From: Molossus alvarezi
Lineage: Eukaryota; Chordata; Mammalia; Chiroptera; Molossidae
DNA: 64,000 nucleotides
Direction of reading: 5' to 3'
NCBI GenBank assembly: GCA_037176705.1
Contig: CM073886.1
Location: 16,328,501 to 16,392,500 of the forward strand
A program made the position numbers and the translations under genes. The notes below the pieces were generated by a model. It was given only the letters and a program-made list of their open reading frames with translations, was not told the DNA's origin and did not search any database. How positions within the stretch are numbered: position 1 is the stretch's first letter; each line of letters opens with the position of its first letter. Shown here one piece after another: positions 25,109 through 37,668 of the stretch.

Positions 25109-25818
25109 CTTGGTCATGCCTCCTGACTGTGCTGTGTTCAGTCCCGCGTGACTGGGAATTTGTGGCGAAACCTGTGTTAACGTCTCAGCCAGCACACTGC
25201 TTGTGGCCCCCTGCATGGCTGGAGCAGGGTACGGTATTCCAGCTCCCCTTCCTCTGCCAGCAGCCCCAAGAGATCCATTCATGACTTGCGCCTGCCCCTG
25301 CTGGGCCTGGTTCAATAAACTATGACCAGAGTTACTATTGAGGAGGCCTGGGTGGGCCTGGTTAAAGTTAGCATTCATGCAGATCCCAGGTCCTGTCTGC
25401 GATGTAGCAGGGCTGCTGGTTACCAGCCCCACCTGCTTTTGTGCTTGCGGATTCAGTGGTTGGGAAGCAGGGGGAGTGGGCCCAGAGGTGCTGGCTGCCT
25501 GCTTTGGCAGGCTGGGGGCTGAAGAATCTCCCTGGTTCAGAGGACTCTTGCCCATGGTACCCAGATTGGCCATATTCGCATTGTTCGGCTGCCCTTGAGC
25601 CTGGCCACCGAGGCCTTGCTGCACAGGGCTGCTGGCGCTCACATTTCCTATTCCTGGGTTGATACTAGAGCCGCTGCCTCCGCGCAGAAGCTCTGACAAT
25701 TGTTTATGTTTGGAAGCAGCATCTGGAACAAGGTTCCCACTGTTTAAAAGGCCTAATTCTCCATTGGGGATCAGCTCATCGGGAAGATCATTTTCCAAGT
25801 CAAACAATGGTCCAAAAT
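25109..25818 (-). CDS. CREBBP: CREBBP coding exon 2 (CBP receptor-interaction region)
   Basis: Second coding exon of CREB-binding protein, 710 nt, encoding residues 28 (split) to 264. It begins after a TTTCTAG acceptor (25,819-25,825) and ends with AAG followed by donor GTAAGT (25,103-25,108). The protein starts FGPLFDLENDLPDELI and is rich in Gly, Ser, Gln, Asn and Pro, so it is probably largely disordered. An LXXLL motif, LSELL, sits at residues 68-72; in CBP this N-terminal motif contacts nuclear receptors. A GRGRGAG stretch lies at about residues 215-221. From memory human exon 2 is 713 nt; the 3 nt difference fits one Gly missing from NGGELG, giving NGELG here. No stop or frameshift interrupts the exon. 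Later domains (TAZ1, KIX, bromodomain, HAT, ZZ, NCBD) are outside the window. Full-length CBP is about 2,440 residues, so only the first tenth is present. Confidence 0.97.
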
Positions 25819-26065
25819 CTAGAAATTAAACAGAAATGGAAATGAGATACTAAGTAACCATAATAGCTCTCCAACTGTCATATACTACTACAATCTTAAC
25901 CTAAAGAGGCATATGTAACACAGAACACTAGTACATCTTAAAGAGTAATGTCAAAATGATTTGAAAGTTCATTGGGAAAATAAAACATGAAAAAATACTT
26001 TTCAAAATCTGAAAAAGAAGAAGTTAAACGGATGAGAAAAGGGCCAGCCCTGTTTGATTCAATCA

Positions 26066-26178
26066 CGTATTTTCTTTCTTTTTTCTTTTTTGGTAGCACG
26101 TGCCCCTAGCGAGAACCAAACCCAGGACTCTCTGGTCCACAGGCCGACGCTCAACCGCTGAGCCAAACTGGCCAGGGC
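26066..26178 (-). mobile_element. Head-only mini-VES SINE (copy A)
   Basis: On the minus strand a VES head of about 90 nt with the same GGTTGAGC change and CGCTAGGGGCACG block as copy B, ending GCACGTGCTACC followed by an A-rich tail (A6GA6GA3GA4-like). TSD not clear. Confidence 0.75.
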
Positions 26179-26267
26179 TGATTATATATTTTCAAAGAAC
26201 ATTCAAATTGTGTGGTATGGGGACAAACACAGATACACAAATTAAAGGAAAACAATGGGGAGTTAAA

Positions 26268-26297
26268 CACAAACACACACACACACACACACACACA
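26268..26297. repeat. (AC)n microsatellite
   Basis: About 15 AC units. Confidence 0.9.
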
Positions 26298-26384
26298 GAA
26301 TTATAAGGTAAAAAAGCTTTTAAAAATGTATTGTGTAAAAAGCAACTGTGCATCAGGTTAGATAAATAGCAATTTTAAAAATTA

Positions 26385-26557
26385 GCCCTGGCCAGTTTGG
26401 CCCAGCGGTTAGAGCGTTGGCCTGCGGTCTGGAGAGACCCGAGTTCGGTTCCTGCTAAGGGCATGTACCTCGGTTGCAGTTTGCCCCTGGCCCTGGTTGG
26501 GTGGTGCGGGTGGCAGCCACTCAATGTATCCCTTTCACGTTGATGTTTCTCTCTCTC

Positions 26558-26591
<34 letters not shown>

Positions 26592-26664
26592 ACCCTCTCC
26601 CTCTCTCTCTATCTGAACAAAAAAATGGAAAAATGTCCTCAGGTGAGGATAAAAAAAAAAAAAA
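26385..26664 (+). mobile_element. VES SINE
   Basis: Full length with an expanded CT tract. Confidence 0.93.
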
Positions 26665-27194
26665 GTAAAGCCTAACCCCAAGTAATTACATATTTAAAAG
26701 GTAAATTAACAAAAATTAGCCTTTAACAGAATGAAATTTCTCAAAATGCTGAAGCTGTAGAAAATAATAAAGACATACATAGAAACAAAAAATAGTTTAA
26801 AGAAAATAAAACAGCTTAATACTTGTATCATATGAAAGGGGTTAATGTCAATCATACATAAGTATGAGAAGCACCCTGACTCCCAAGTATAAATGCACAA
26901 AGAACAAAAGCAGGTAAGCATCACAAAGAAAGATTAAACAATAAACAAAACAGATCATCCTTCCTGGTAATCAAACATAAAAAATTAAAGCAACTCCTTT
27001 TTTCTGGCCCTTTCAAAGTAACATTTCCCTAACATGTGGTCTATATATGTCGTCTAGAGTCCCTCACTGACCATGCATTCTTCAACCCACAACAACCTGG
27101 CTATGCATGCACGTGCAAGGACAGGATATGTAGAAATATGTTCATCACCATATTATCTGTAACATCAAAAAAGGGGATAACAATATCCAGAGGC

Positions 27195-27445
27195 AGTTTA
27201 TCCTGATGGTTATAGACTCTAGCTATCAGAACTTTACCTCTGCTGCTAGCTCCCCACTAGTCAGCTATGTGACCTTGGGTAAATTACTTAGACCTTCTGT
27301 GCCTTTCTCACCTGGAAACTGGAGTGACAATAGCCATCACATCCCAATAGAATTGTTGTGAGGATTAAATGAACAAATGGAAAGCACTTAAACAGTGGGT
27401 AGTAGTTAGTGCTCAGTAAGTATTAGCCTTTATTATTATTGTCTA
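27195..27445 (+). mobile_element. MIR SINE, near full length
   Basis: Core AGCTATGTGACCTTGGG, then TTGTTGTGAGGATTAAATGA and GTGCTCAGTAAGTATTAG, ending in a TTATT tail. Confidence 0.85.
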
Positions 27446-28166
27446 ATAATAAGTTTCATAAATTGCTATAAAATACAATAAAACATTATACATTAGAATC
27501 ATTATGAAGACTGGGAAAATGTTTATATGGTGTGTAAAACATGCCAATGAAAACTGTATGCAAAATGGCACTTAGAGTAAGATTGGAACTAAAGTATGTG
27601 CATATGGGCAGGGGCTGGAAAGTAATATGCCAAAAATAAAGAGTTGTCCTGGTGAAGTAGTGAAGGGGATAAGTGTGCATGTGACTTTTTAAAAAATTTA
27701 ACACAGCCACTCCTCTTTCCACCACTCACTTATAGAAGATTAATTCTTTTTCTCTATGGTGACAGACCCTGATACGTGCTTATACAACAACCCCCTTTTG
27801 CTGACTGTCAGAGTTTCTTCTCAGGAAGGGTAATACCTTTTTAGCCACAGGAGGGAGTGCAACTGGAGAAGCCAACCACCACAATCATCTTCCCCTTGCA
27901 GGTGACACAATTCTAGCTAAGGGCATTAAAGGCAAGTTGGTCAAGACAATTCTGGAAAAGGTTTTCCTTCCTAATAAGGGATGCTAAGAAAGAGATTCCC
28001 CTCTCACTATATTTCATCACAGAACTGTTGCCACCCTCTTCAACTAGGAGACATCACTCACACACTAAAGATGAATGCAGCAAAAAAAAAAAAAAGCAAA
28101 CACCTGGGTTCATGAAGCCATCTCTGAGCTGAATTATCCAACCCTGAAATCTCCCTATCTTCAGAC

Positions 28167-28782
28167 TTTTTTTCCCTAGCACCCAAAATCTTTTTAATGA
28201 CAAGGGAGGATCTGGGGTTAGTTTTTGTAGCTGCAGTTAGCCTGTCAGCCTCTTATGCGTTCAAATTTCTGGCCCTTGGATCATACGCAGGGTTTGGTGT
28301 GACTGTGAGGGATTCCTGGGACCTTACTGAAATACCTGCATGCTTCTCAGTCCTTGCAAGGAGCAGAAAGCAAGACTATGCCACAGCCCTTGGGCAAGTC
28401 CAGGGCCAGCTGGTCAAAGGTGAGGATCTTGCTCCTGGCCTTGAGAATGCGGCTCCAGGCACTGCTGCTCACACCAAGTTCATACACCTTCAGCCTGGGC
28501 ACCTCCTAGACACCCACATAATTGGTTATAGTTCCTACAACCATAGAGGTTTTGCCCTCCTGGCCAGGAAATTTCATCTTCTGGACCATCTGGGAAAAGG
28601 ATAGGCAGCTGGTTGGTGTGACTCATGAACAACCTCTTCACCACCACCTGGTTGAAGCTAGAGTTGGTTCTTCTGGCCAGAAACTTACATAGCTTGACCA
28701 ACAGCCTTAGGTAGATGTCCTGGCTCTTACACTCCTTGTACCAAACGTTTTGGTTTTTGTTGTGGCAGATGTCAACTCCCAT
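28167..28782 (-). pseudogene. RPL18: Processed RPL18 pseudogene
   Basis: Intronless retrocopy of ribosomal protein L18 (large-subunit protein eL18). The ATG at 28,782 opens MGVDICHNK, followed by [34 protein letters not shown] and, in other frames, [14 protein letters not shown] and KFERIRG, ending in SYKN and TAA at 28,218-28,220. The coding-like span is 565 nt, nearly the full expected length for a 188-residue protein, but frameshifts and in-frame stops disable it. A short poly-T (28,167-28,173) marks the poly(A) end. Confidence 0.9.
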
Positions 28783-28879
28783 GATGGTGCCTTCTGCTCC
28801 ACCAGTTCCAGAAAGAGTTAGACTTCTTGTACATGAGAAAATACATTTCCTATCATTTAAGTCATTCTAGCTGGAGTTT

Positions 28880-29100
28880 GATGTTACCTTGCAGCTGAAG
28901 GCATCTAGATTATCTACATCATGTCTATGGACACAGTTCAAACTCCTTCGTAAGACATACAAGACCATCACGATGTGGCCCCTGTCTACTTCTCAGCCCT
29001 TCTCTCCTCCAGCACCTCCTGATGCACCCTACCTGCCAGCCAAAAACAATGAGCTCTCACATGCATTAGCAATCTTTCTTCTGGATGCACTCTCTCACTA
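28880..29100 (+). mobile_element. L2 fragment
   Basis: GTTCAAACTCCTTCGTAAGA, CATACAAGACCATCACGATG and GTGGCCCCTGTCTACTTCTC follow the L2 consensus order. Confidence 0.65.
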
Positions 29101-29297
29101 GAAAACCCCAGCCCCAGCCCTCACTAGGATTAGACACAGCAACTATGAAGACATTTTTCAGGCTACCCTGGCAGAACTGACCAATCCCTCTTTTCAGGCT
29201 CCAAAGTTCTCTGTACATACATGCCTAGTAATAACCTACTTCTAACACATACGTACTTCTTCCTGCCTGACTATAAGGAATTAGACCTGGAATGGTG

Positions 29298-29340
29298 TAC
29301 ACACACACACACACATACACACACAGACACAAACACACTC
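29298..29340. repeat. (AC)n microsatellite, imperfect
   Basis: AC units interrupted by AT and AG. Confidence 0.85.
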
Positions 29341-29359
29341 TTTGTTTTTGCAGAACCTG

Positions 29360-29770
29360 TGAGAGTAAGCTGCAGACAGTATGATCCTTTCCGCCCAAGT
29401 ACTTCACTCTGCATCTCCTAAAACACCCTTTTACATAAGCACAGTACAGTACATTTATCAACTTTAGGAAATTTAACATTGATACAATACTTACTGTATT
29501 GACTGCCCTTACTCAGATTTAGCCAGTTGTCCCAATAATGCCCTTTACCACATTTATTTTCCTGATCCAAGACCCAATTCAGGATTGCGGCACACTTAGT
29601 TATCATGTTTCTGCCTTCTCCTTTCATATAGAAAGGTTTCTCAGATTTTGTCTTTCATAGCTCTGACATTTTTAAACAGTACAGGCCAGCTGTTTTGTAG
29701 AATGTCCCTCAATTTGGAGTTGCTTTCTCATAGTTACAGGACAATAGGAGTTGACTCCTGAATATAGCAG
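29360..29770. mobile_element. Old L1M fragment
   Basis: CATTGATACAATACTTACTG, AGCCAGTTGTCCCAATAATG and TAGAATGTCCCTCAATTTGG are phrases shared with ancient L1M copies. Orientation not resolved. Confidence 0.5.
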
Positions 29771-30064
29771 AAAGCTCTGAGAAAGACCTTGCTGCTGGCA
29801 AGGTCTCAACATGGTTTTGCAGCTTCCATTCCATAGCTTTTACGCTACTGTATTGTCCTGAATGTGAAGATTCACAAGTCTCCAGATACAAAAAGGACAT
29901 GAAATAAGTAAAAACAAACAAGCCTCAAATATAACTAATATTTTTGTTTGTTGCCTTCCAGATTTTGTCTACATGCACACACATTTTTACTTAGGTAAAC
30001 CCAAAACAACAGTTAGATAAATACGGCAGTGTTCGCATTAGGGTCCCTAGTCCGGTGTAGAAAT

Positions 30065-30205
30065 TGGAAAAAGAACACTTGGAATTAGAACACGTGTTCA
30101 AACCCAATTCCGGTCGAATTAACAAACCCCATGTCCTTGGACAAATTATTTAATCTCTGAGTCTTAATTCCTTCATCTGTGAGACAGGGACAACAGTAAC
30201 CTAGA
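30065..30205 (+). mobile_element. MIR fragment
   Basis: TTGGACAAATTATTTAATC, TCTGAGTCTTAATTCC and CTTCATCTGTGAGAC match the MIR core. Confidence 0.7.
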
Positions 30206-32126
30206 GTTACACAATGAAAGCTGGACACTTTGTGCCACAGATACAGGTTAGCTTTTTCTATCTTGCACAAAAACTTTAATTTATCTTATGTCCTCATCTA
30301 CCAGTCCAAGCACATATGAACATGTATACAACCAAATATACCAGGTGTGGCTTTTAGAAAGACAAGATAAGTTGGCTAGGGTTTGTGGAAGGCACATCCA
30401 TACCCACACCATCACCCTTCTTTTCACCATTGTACTGTAACCACTTTTCCCTATTCTCTAGTTTAAAAAATTGACAAAGGAGACTGAAGAAGGAAAGCCA
30501 GGATGTTGCAACATAACACAGCTATGCTTTCTACACACCAAAGTGTCCCAACACCCAGGTTGGGCAATAGCAATCTGAATCACGGGAAATTCCTGCGATT
30601 CAAGATTGAGCACTATCATTTCCAATCCTAGGTAGATTCTCCCTGCCAAGTCACCAGGGGGCCCAGGAGACCGGAGAGCACAAAGCTGAGGCTGAACAAG
30701 ATTCGTGGGCATCCTGCTGTCTAGGGGTTCATCCTTAGTGGGAGATTGTCACACAGCAAACAGCAAAAAAGTCTGACACACTTTCACAGCTAGAGACAGG
30801 AATTTTCTCTTTTGGAGCTTCCCAGCTGCCAACCCCAGAGTTGGCCCCTTTCATTAAGTTGACTTGAGAGAAAAGACACTATTAGCTTCTCAATCTCTAT
30901 AGCACTCATACAAGACTGGGGTGCCTACAACAGTGGCTTGGGAAGAAGAAAGTCACAACCAAACTCGGCTGGCCTTGGAAAACAGAAGGTCTTCATCATA
31001 CATGATCACAAGGTACATTTCACTTCTAGGCTGGACCCAGAAATTTATTTCCAGGTAACCATCACTTCTGAACACTGAAAGACAACAGGTATTCCACACG
31101 TTCTAAATCCATTCTATTAATCATCATCAGAAATCAGCATATCACCTTAAAATAAGGAATAAACTACTCTCAGGTATTCTGGGGAAAAAAAATTTTTTTT
31201 TCATTTTACAGAATCAAAATTTACAGGTAAGTGGCTGAATCAATCTGTCCAGCCAATAACATTTGATAAGTTTTATTTGAAAAAACTTTTAAATGTGTCA
31301 ACTAAACAAATCATCCACAAAACACACCTTTCTTCGGGTTTTCTAATATCTCTTCTGTCATAATACCTTGTATTTTTTCTTTGAATTGCATTTGGAGCCC
31401 CATATTATCTGTATTGGTAAAAATAAAAATTTTTCTTTTAAAGCACATACAGACCAGTTTATCACACCTTCTATTAGCCAGAAGTATGGATTCTTCTATA
31501 GTCTATGGACATAATGAATGAGTCTTAAAATCATACTATCAACTTCCTGTTATAACTCATGAGGTTGTAAAGCACCACCAAAGTAGTGATCCTGACCACT
31601 CAGTGACTAGCATAAAATGCCTGGCATATATTAGGCCCTCAACAAACATTCACATGCTGAATGAGTGAGTGAATTTCAGAGAAGAGTGCCAGAGTTACAA
31701 AGGATATACACTATCAACTTTAACAAGCTACTTGTCTAGCCAAAGAGGTAAGGTGGTAATATTAACATTTATTACTACTTACTTAAAACAGAAACAAAGA
31801 AAATAAATTTCAATAATGAATTATCCTGAAATGTTACACTGTTCTACTTTTTTTTCTTTATACCTATTTATCTTCTAGGGGACCAATCAGGTTTATTTTA
31901 CTCTCCAGCTATACCTCAGCATCAGTGACTCTCTATCCCATGGTTGATGCGAAGATTAAATGGCATAATGTAGAATGAGAAATGGTAATGTGAGAAACAA
32001 ACTATGTAAGAGTTTATTTGCTGTTTTGTATTCATGTTTCTCTACTTCAGAGTATGAAAACTCCCCTCACATGGACCCCTTATTTCCACAGTCCTTATTT
32101 CGTTTTTTAAAAAGTCTTTTTTTATT
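30206..32126. other. VES-free intron stretch
   Basis: Only a weak L2/MIR piece is recognisable; part of a 5.5 kb interval (26.7-32.1 kb) without VES insertions. Confidence 0.55.
31585..31685 (+). mobile_element. L2/MIR 3' end
   Basis: GCCTGGCATATATTAGGCCC, CTCAACAAACATTCACATG and CTGAATGAGTGAGTG form the standard L2-type terminus. Confidence 0.55.
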
Positions 32127-32145
32127 TTTTCCCATCATTTCTTTT

Positions 32146-32384
32146 TTTTTACGTCCTCACCCAAGGATATTTTCCCCCCATTTATCTTCAGATAGAGTGG
32201 GAGGGGGAGAGAGAAAAAGAAACATCAACATGAGACACACACATTGATTGGTTACCTCCCACACGACCCCAACCAGGGCCAGGGACCGAACTGCAACCAG
32301 GTACACGCCCTTGACTGAACTCAAACCCGAGATTCTTTGGTCCTCAAGCCGATGCTCTAACCACTGAGCCAAGCCAGCCAGGGC
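32146..32384 (-). mobile_element. VES SINE
   Basis: TSD TTTTCCCATMATTTCTTT flanks it (from 32,127 and 32,385; one mismatch). Confidence 0.92.
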
Positions 32385-32729
32385 TTTTCCCATAATTTCT
32401 TTAGATTTTCTTCAATACTGCTTGTACTCTGACTATTCAAAATGCTTCTTTAGATCTTCCAAAAGCTAAAAGACTTTTATTCATCCACACTGAAAAATTT
32501 TACAAAGAATTTTTAACTCCTAAGTCAACACTGGATACAAAAAATTGATCCAGCAAGGACCAATGCATCCTGGAAAGGCTCACGGCTAAAGATGCGGAAT
32601 CCACAGAATGATAGACACTTTTCACAGGGTTATTATTCTTAGATGACTCGGAAGACCATTCTGGACCTCCACAGTGCATTAATATAGTACCAGTTAGATA
32701 CTGACAGTACAGGAAGCACAGTCTAGGGT

Positions 32730-32945
32730 AGTGAGAAAAGTACCAAGCCAGGTCTTGAATCAGCTGTCTCTGTCACTTACTACTACTACCTCCCTAATGT
32801 GTTCGTCCTCAGCTCTAAAATGGAAATATTAGTGCCTGCTTCTAGAATCACTGATGAAAAAATGAAATCATATAATGTGTATACAACACTCAGCCTGGCA
32901 TAAGTGATGACTCAATAAACATTAGGCATTATTATCACTATCACA
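32730..32945 (+). mobile_element. MIR SINE
   Basis: CCAGGTCTTGAATCAG, AGCTCTAAAATGGAAATATT and GACTCAATAAACATTAGGC follow MIR order. Confidence 0.7.
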
Positions 32946-33227
32946 GCCCCATCTTCCAAGGTTACACATTATTGACCTGGCAGCTCATGCCTGGTACACT
33001 GTTCACGGCCAATGACTGTCATTTCTCTATGGTAAAGCCCTAATAATCTCCGACTATTACAGGATAAAACTTTGGAAAACTCTTGGAGATTGTGCAAATA
33101 AATACTGAAACAATTCTCCAACAGAGAATTAAAATACAAATAATAATGAAAAGGAAAAGACAAACAACACTGTTTTGTTAGCATTTTAGCCATTATAATT
33201 TTTATCTAGGCATTTAAACAAATTCCT

Positions 33228-33506
33228 GCCCTAGCCAGTTTGGTTCAGCAGTAGAGCATCAGACCATGGACCAATGAGTCATGTGTTCAATTCCTGCCAG
33301 GGGCACGTACCTCAGTTGCAGTTCATCCCCGGCACTGGTTGGGTCATGCGGGAGGCCCAGTCGATGTGTCTCTCTCACATCAATGTTTCTCTCTCTCTCT
33401 CTCTCCCTCCCTCCCTTCCTCCCTCCCTCCCACTCTATCTGAAGATAAACAGAAAAAATATCCTTGGATGAGGATTAAAAATAACAACAACAATAATAAA
33501 ATAAAC
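33228..33506 (+). mobile_element. VES SINE
   Basis: Expanded CTCC tract; tail AACAACAACAATAATAAAAT. Confidence 0.9.
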
Positions 33507-33542
33507 AAGTTCCCAAGACACCTAACCTTTATTTCTTTTTAC

Positions 33543-34604
33543 GACTATTAGAAAATAATAAAAGCCTTCTGCACAGCAAAAGAAACCACCACCCAAATGA
33601 AAAGGCAACCAACCCACTCTATGGGAGAGCATAATTGCCAATGATACATCAGATAAGGGGTTAATTTCCAAAATATATAGATTGCTCATACAGCTCAACA
33701 AAAGGAAGACAAAGAACCCAACTAAAAAATTGGCAGAGTAACTAAATAGACACCTCTCCAAACAGGACATACAAACAGCTAAGAGACATATGAAGAAATG
33801 CTCAACATCACTAATTATCAGAGAGATGCAAATTAAAACAACAATGAGGTATCACCACCTCACACCTGTCAGAATGGCGGCCATCAACAAATCATCAAAC
33901 AACACGTGTTGGTGAGGGTGTGGAGAAAAGGGGACTCTAGTACACTGCTGGTGGGAATGCAGACTGGTGCAGCCACTATGGAAAACATTATGGTGTCACC
34001 TTGAAAAATTAAAAATAGAACTGCCATTTTGACCCAGTGATCCCACTTCTAGGAATATACCCTAAGAAGCCTGAAAGACCAATCAGAAAGAATATATGTA
34101 CCCCCATGTTCATAGCAGCACTATTTACAATAGCTAAGATCTAGAAACAGCCCAAATGTCCATCAGTAGATGAATAGATAAAAAAAGCTGTGTTATATAC
34201 ACACAATGGAGCACTACGCAGCTGTAAGAAAGAAAGAGCTCTTATCCTTTGAGACGACATGGAGGGACCTGGAAAGTATTATCCTAAGTGAAATAAGCCA
34301 AACAGAGAAAGACATGTATCATATAATCTCACTTATTTGTGGAATATAATGAACATAACAGTCCGAAGAACAGGGTAGACCCAGAGACGTGGAAGTAGGG
34401 TCCAGACTGACAATCCCCAGAAGAGGGGGCTGGGGGGAGAAATAAACCACAGAACTTACATGTATGTATGCATGACCAATGGACATGGACAACAAAGCTG
34501 GGGACAGGGCGGGGAGGGAGGTGGAGGAGGGTGTCAATGGGGAAAAAAAGGAGAAACATCTGTAACAAAAATAAATAAATAAATAAATATAATGAAAGCA
34601 AAAA
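33543..34604 (+). mobile_element. 5'-truncated L1 (ORF2 end and 3' UTR)
   Basis: Plus-strand counterpart of the sequence at 61.0-62.1 kb, including the ORF2 C-terminus and 3' UTR ending in (AAAT)n. Possible 10 bp TSD TTCTTTYTAC at 33,533 and 34,605. About 1.06 kb. Confidence 0.88.
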
Positions 34605-35469
34605 TTCTTTCTACACCCTACATCACACCCTAATTAGTACAGAATAATGAGGTTTTACTCCATTCTGAACAGTAAACTTATATTGATCACAAAATCTTGA
34701 CCTTCTTGGAATCACTATAGGCTCAAGAGCCAAAGTGGGCTTGGCTGGGCAATCTGCCTTCTCCCAGGTCTTCCTACAGTGGGAGTAAATGCACATCATG
34801 GTTATTCTGCATCAGGTATCAAGAAATCTTGCTCACTAAATATTTGCTATTTACCTTCCAATTAAAGAACCCATGACAGTCCTGACTGAAAGTTCTTTGT
34901 CACACTGGACCCTAAAATCATCAGAGTCCTGGAACTGCAGCCAGTCTCCTATCTTCATTTGCACCTAGAAGATCTAGGAAAGTGCTATTCCCAGACAGCG
35001 AGGACAATTTTACGTGCTGCCTCCCTCAGCCCTGAAACGTAGAGAAAACACTTCATGGGACAAAGGTGGAACAAACAGGAGGTGCTGTCACAGCAGTAAA
35101 CCACCAACAGACTGACCACGTTATCACCCAGCAGCCCCTAAACAGTAGCCAGATGTTCTGGAGCAGAGGGAGCAAAAAAGGGTTCACTATTCTCCACCAC
35201 CACAGTTGAGAGGGGCCTGGGTGAGGTGCTGTCATCAGCTGCCTATCTCTATACTGCAATCCAATTATAGGTCCTGGAAGAGGAATGTGGGGGCTAAGCT
35301 AGGATTCAACCTCTGCAGAAGCAACCCGCACCCCAGGTTCTGGACCACCTCAGGTAAGTAAAAGCAAGTAGATGTCCAGAGACTAGGTCTTCTGGCATAA
35401 ATGCTGGTATCTATAGCTGGCAAGCAGCAACACCAAGTCAGAAGGGGAAAGACTGTATTCTGTCAGTGT
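34605..35469. other. Intron sequence, nothing recognised
   Basis: No repeat or coding pattern that I can name. Confidence 0.5.
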
Positions 35470-36350
35470 ACAACATATGAAAATGTGTGGATATACGAGA
35501 GCCCATAACAAGAAACGAATGCATTAAGTCCAAAAAGTATACCAACATCCAAAGAATGGAATTATTACTCAGTACTAAAAAGAAATGAGCGCCCTGGCTG
35601 GTTTGGCTCAGCGGTTAGAGCAATCAGCCTGCGGTCCCAAGAGACCCGGGTTTGGTTCTCGCTAAGGGCATGTACCTTGGTTGCAGTTTGTCCCCGGCCC
35701 TGGTCGGTCCTGCGGGTGGCAGCCACTCGATGTGTCCCTTTCACATCGATGTTTCTCTTTCTCTCTCTCTCTCTCTCTTCCTCTCTCTCCCTCCCACTCT
35801 ACCTGAACAAAAAATGTCCTCGGGTGAGGATAAAAAAAAAAAAAGTGAGCTACCAGGCCATGAATAGACATGGAAGAAACTTAAATGCATATCAGTAAGT
35901 GAAAGAAGCCAATCTGAAAACACTGTAGTATACTATTCTAACTACATGACATTCTGGAAAAGGCAAAACTATGAAGACAGTAAAAAAAAAAATCAGTGAT
36001 TGTCAGGAGTTAGGGAGTGTGGGGAATGAACAGGTGGAGCACAGGGTATTTTTAGGGCAGTGAAAATGTTCTTTATGATACTATAACGATGGCTATATAT
36101 CATTATATGTCTGTCCAAACACAGAATGTACACCACCAAGAATGAACCCTAATGCAAACTAAGGATTTGGGGTGATTATCAACATAGGTTCATTAGTTGT
36201 AACAGATGTACCACTCTGGTGGGAGATGTTAATAATGGGGGAGGTTGTGCACAGTGGAAACAGGGGGCATGTGGGAAACCTCTGCACCTTCCTCTCAATT
36301 TTTCTGTGAACCTGAAACTGTTCTAAAAAAAAAAAAGTCTTAAAGGAAAA
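35470..36350 (+). mobile_element. Old L1M-type 3' end, interrupted by VES
   Basis: GGAATTATTACTCAGTACTA, GAAGCCAATCTGAAAA and a terminal TTTCTGTGAACCTGAAACTG with an A run mark an old L1 3' UTR; VES 35,591-35,844 splits it. Confidence 0.75.
35591..35844 (+). mobile_element. VES SINE
   Basis: Inserted in L1M; a few bases before the terminal hairpin are deleted. Confidence 0.92.
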
Positions 36351-36499
36351 ATATAGTATACACTAAAATTATAGATAAATCACAAGCAACTGAGACACAC
36401 AAAATGATAGAGATCACAAGCTGAAGAATAATGTATCATCAACTATAAATAATATACACAAAATATCTAGTGATGTCTGTGCTGGATATGTGTGTTGCT

Positions 36500-36965
36500 T
36501 TTAAAGCTTTAAGAATCCACCAACATACAAGCTCTTAGAGAACAATTTGATGATGTGATCGAAATTACAAATGTATATTCCTTTTAACCATTAATTCCAT
36601 TTTTAGGAATCTGTTATATAGATATACACATAATTGTGCAGAGGTATTCAACGAAACACTATTTTGAGAAGATTAGATTGGACATAACCTAATGTCTAAT
36701 GGCCGATCTCGTGTAACAGAACATTAGCAACTACAGAAAGAGATAATGAAGAAGCTCTCTGAGTGCTGCTATGCACAGGTATGCCACAATGTGTATAGTG
36801 TGTTACCCTGGCTAAGAAGGAAAGGGCAGGAAGGGGGCAAGAAAGCTAAGAATAGACAGTGTCTGTTTGAAGAGACAAACCCTAGAGAAGAGCACAATCT
36901 ACTCACATCCAGGGACGAGGTAGATGGAGGAAGGCTCTCACTCTACAAATCTGTGTTCTCTGATT
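36500..36965 (+). mobile_element. Ancient LINE-like 3' region
   Basis: Text such as GAACAATTTGATGATG, CCATTAATTCCATTTTTAGG and CAACGAAACACTATTTTG resembles very old L1 3' UTR. Family uncertain. Confidence 0.4.
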
Positions 36966-37668
36966 TTTGAACCATGAACTACCCATTTAGGTAATTTAAA
37001 AAACTGAATTTTTAAAGGCAACCCCTGGTGTGTCCAGGTCCAGGCGACAACACCTGGAACACTTCTAGGAGTTCCTGGTTCCAGCTGGAGCATTTATTGA
37101 TTGAGGATGAAATCTGAAATGGGCTTAATATTAGTTTCAAATATTATGTGTTTAAATTAGCTGAAAAAGCAAGAATATAAAGTATTTTAAAGAAGGACTT
37201 TTCAAAAGTACTATTTTTTTCTTAAAGGAATGTGACAAGCTACATTTTAAGCCCAACAAAGTAGTAAGATAAAAGTTGCTCACATCAGAAAAGTTGACAT
37301 TATTTCAAAATACTCAAGTAAATACTAGTTGGCTATCAGGTCTTATAGCTTCCAGCAGCACATCAATGAAGAAACCGCTAATAAAAGGATTCTGTTAAAA
37401 ACAGAGCTTGTGCAAAGAAGTGATGACTGGACATCACACTAAAACACAATCACATTTTCAAATCTTTGGATGGCACCTCTAGTTAATTTACACTTTGTTC
37501 AAATCATTCTTGCTAAAGGTCTAAAGGTTTTGCAACAGGAACTAACCAAAACGCCACATCTCCCCATTACACAGATTCTTCTAACCACAAATACTAAAGA
37601 TGTTTTCTTTGGGTTTGATTTACTTTTTAACTAGTTTTTTCATGACAAAAATTATGCTTATGGTTTTT

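Noticed and set aside
25109..25818. EP300 instead of CREBBP
   Set aside because: The exon reads FDLENDLPDELIPNG and GSGSSINPGIGNVS, which fit CBP and not p300.
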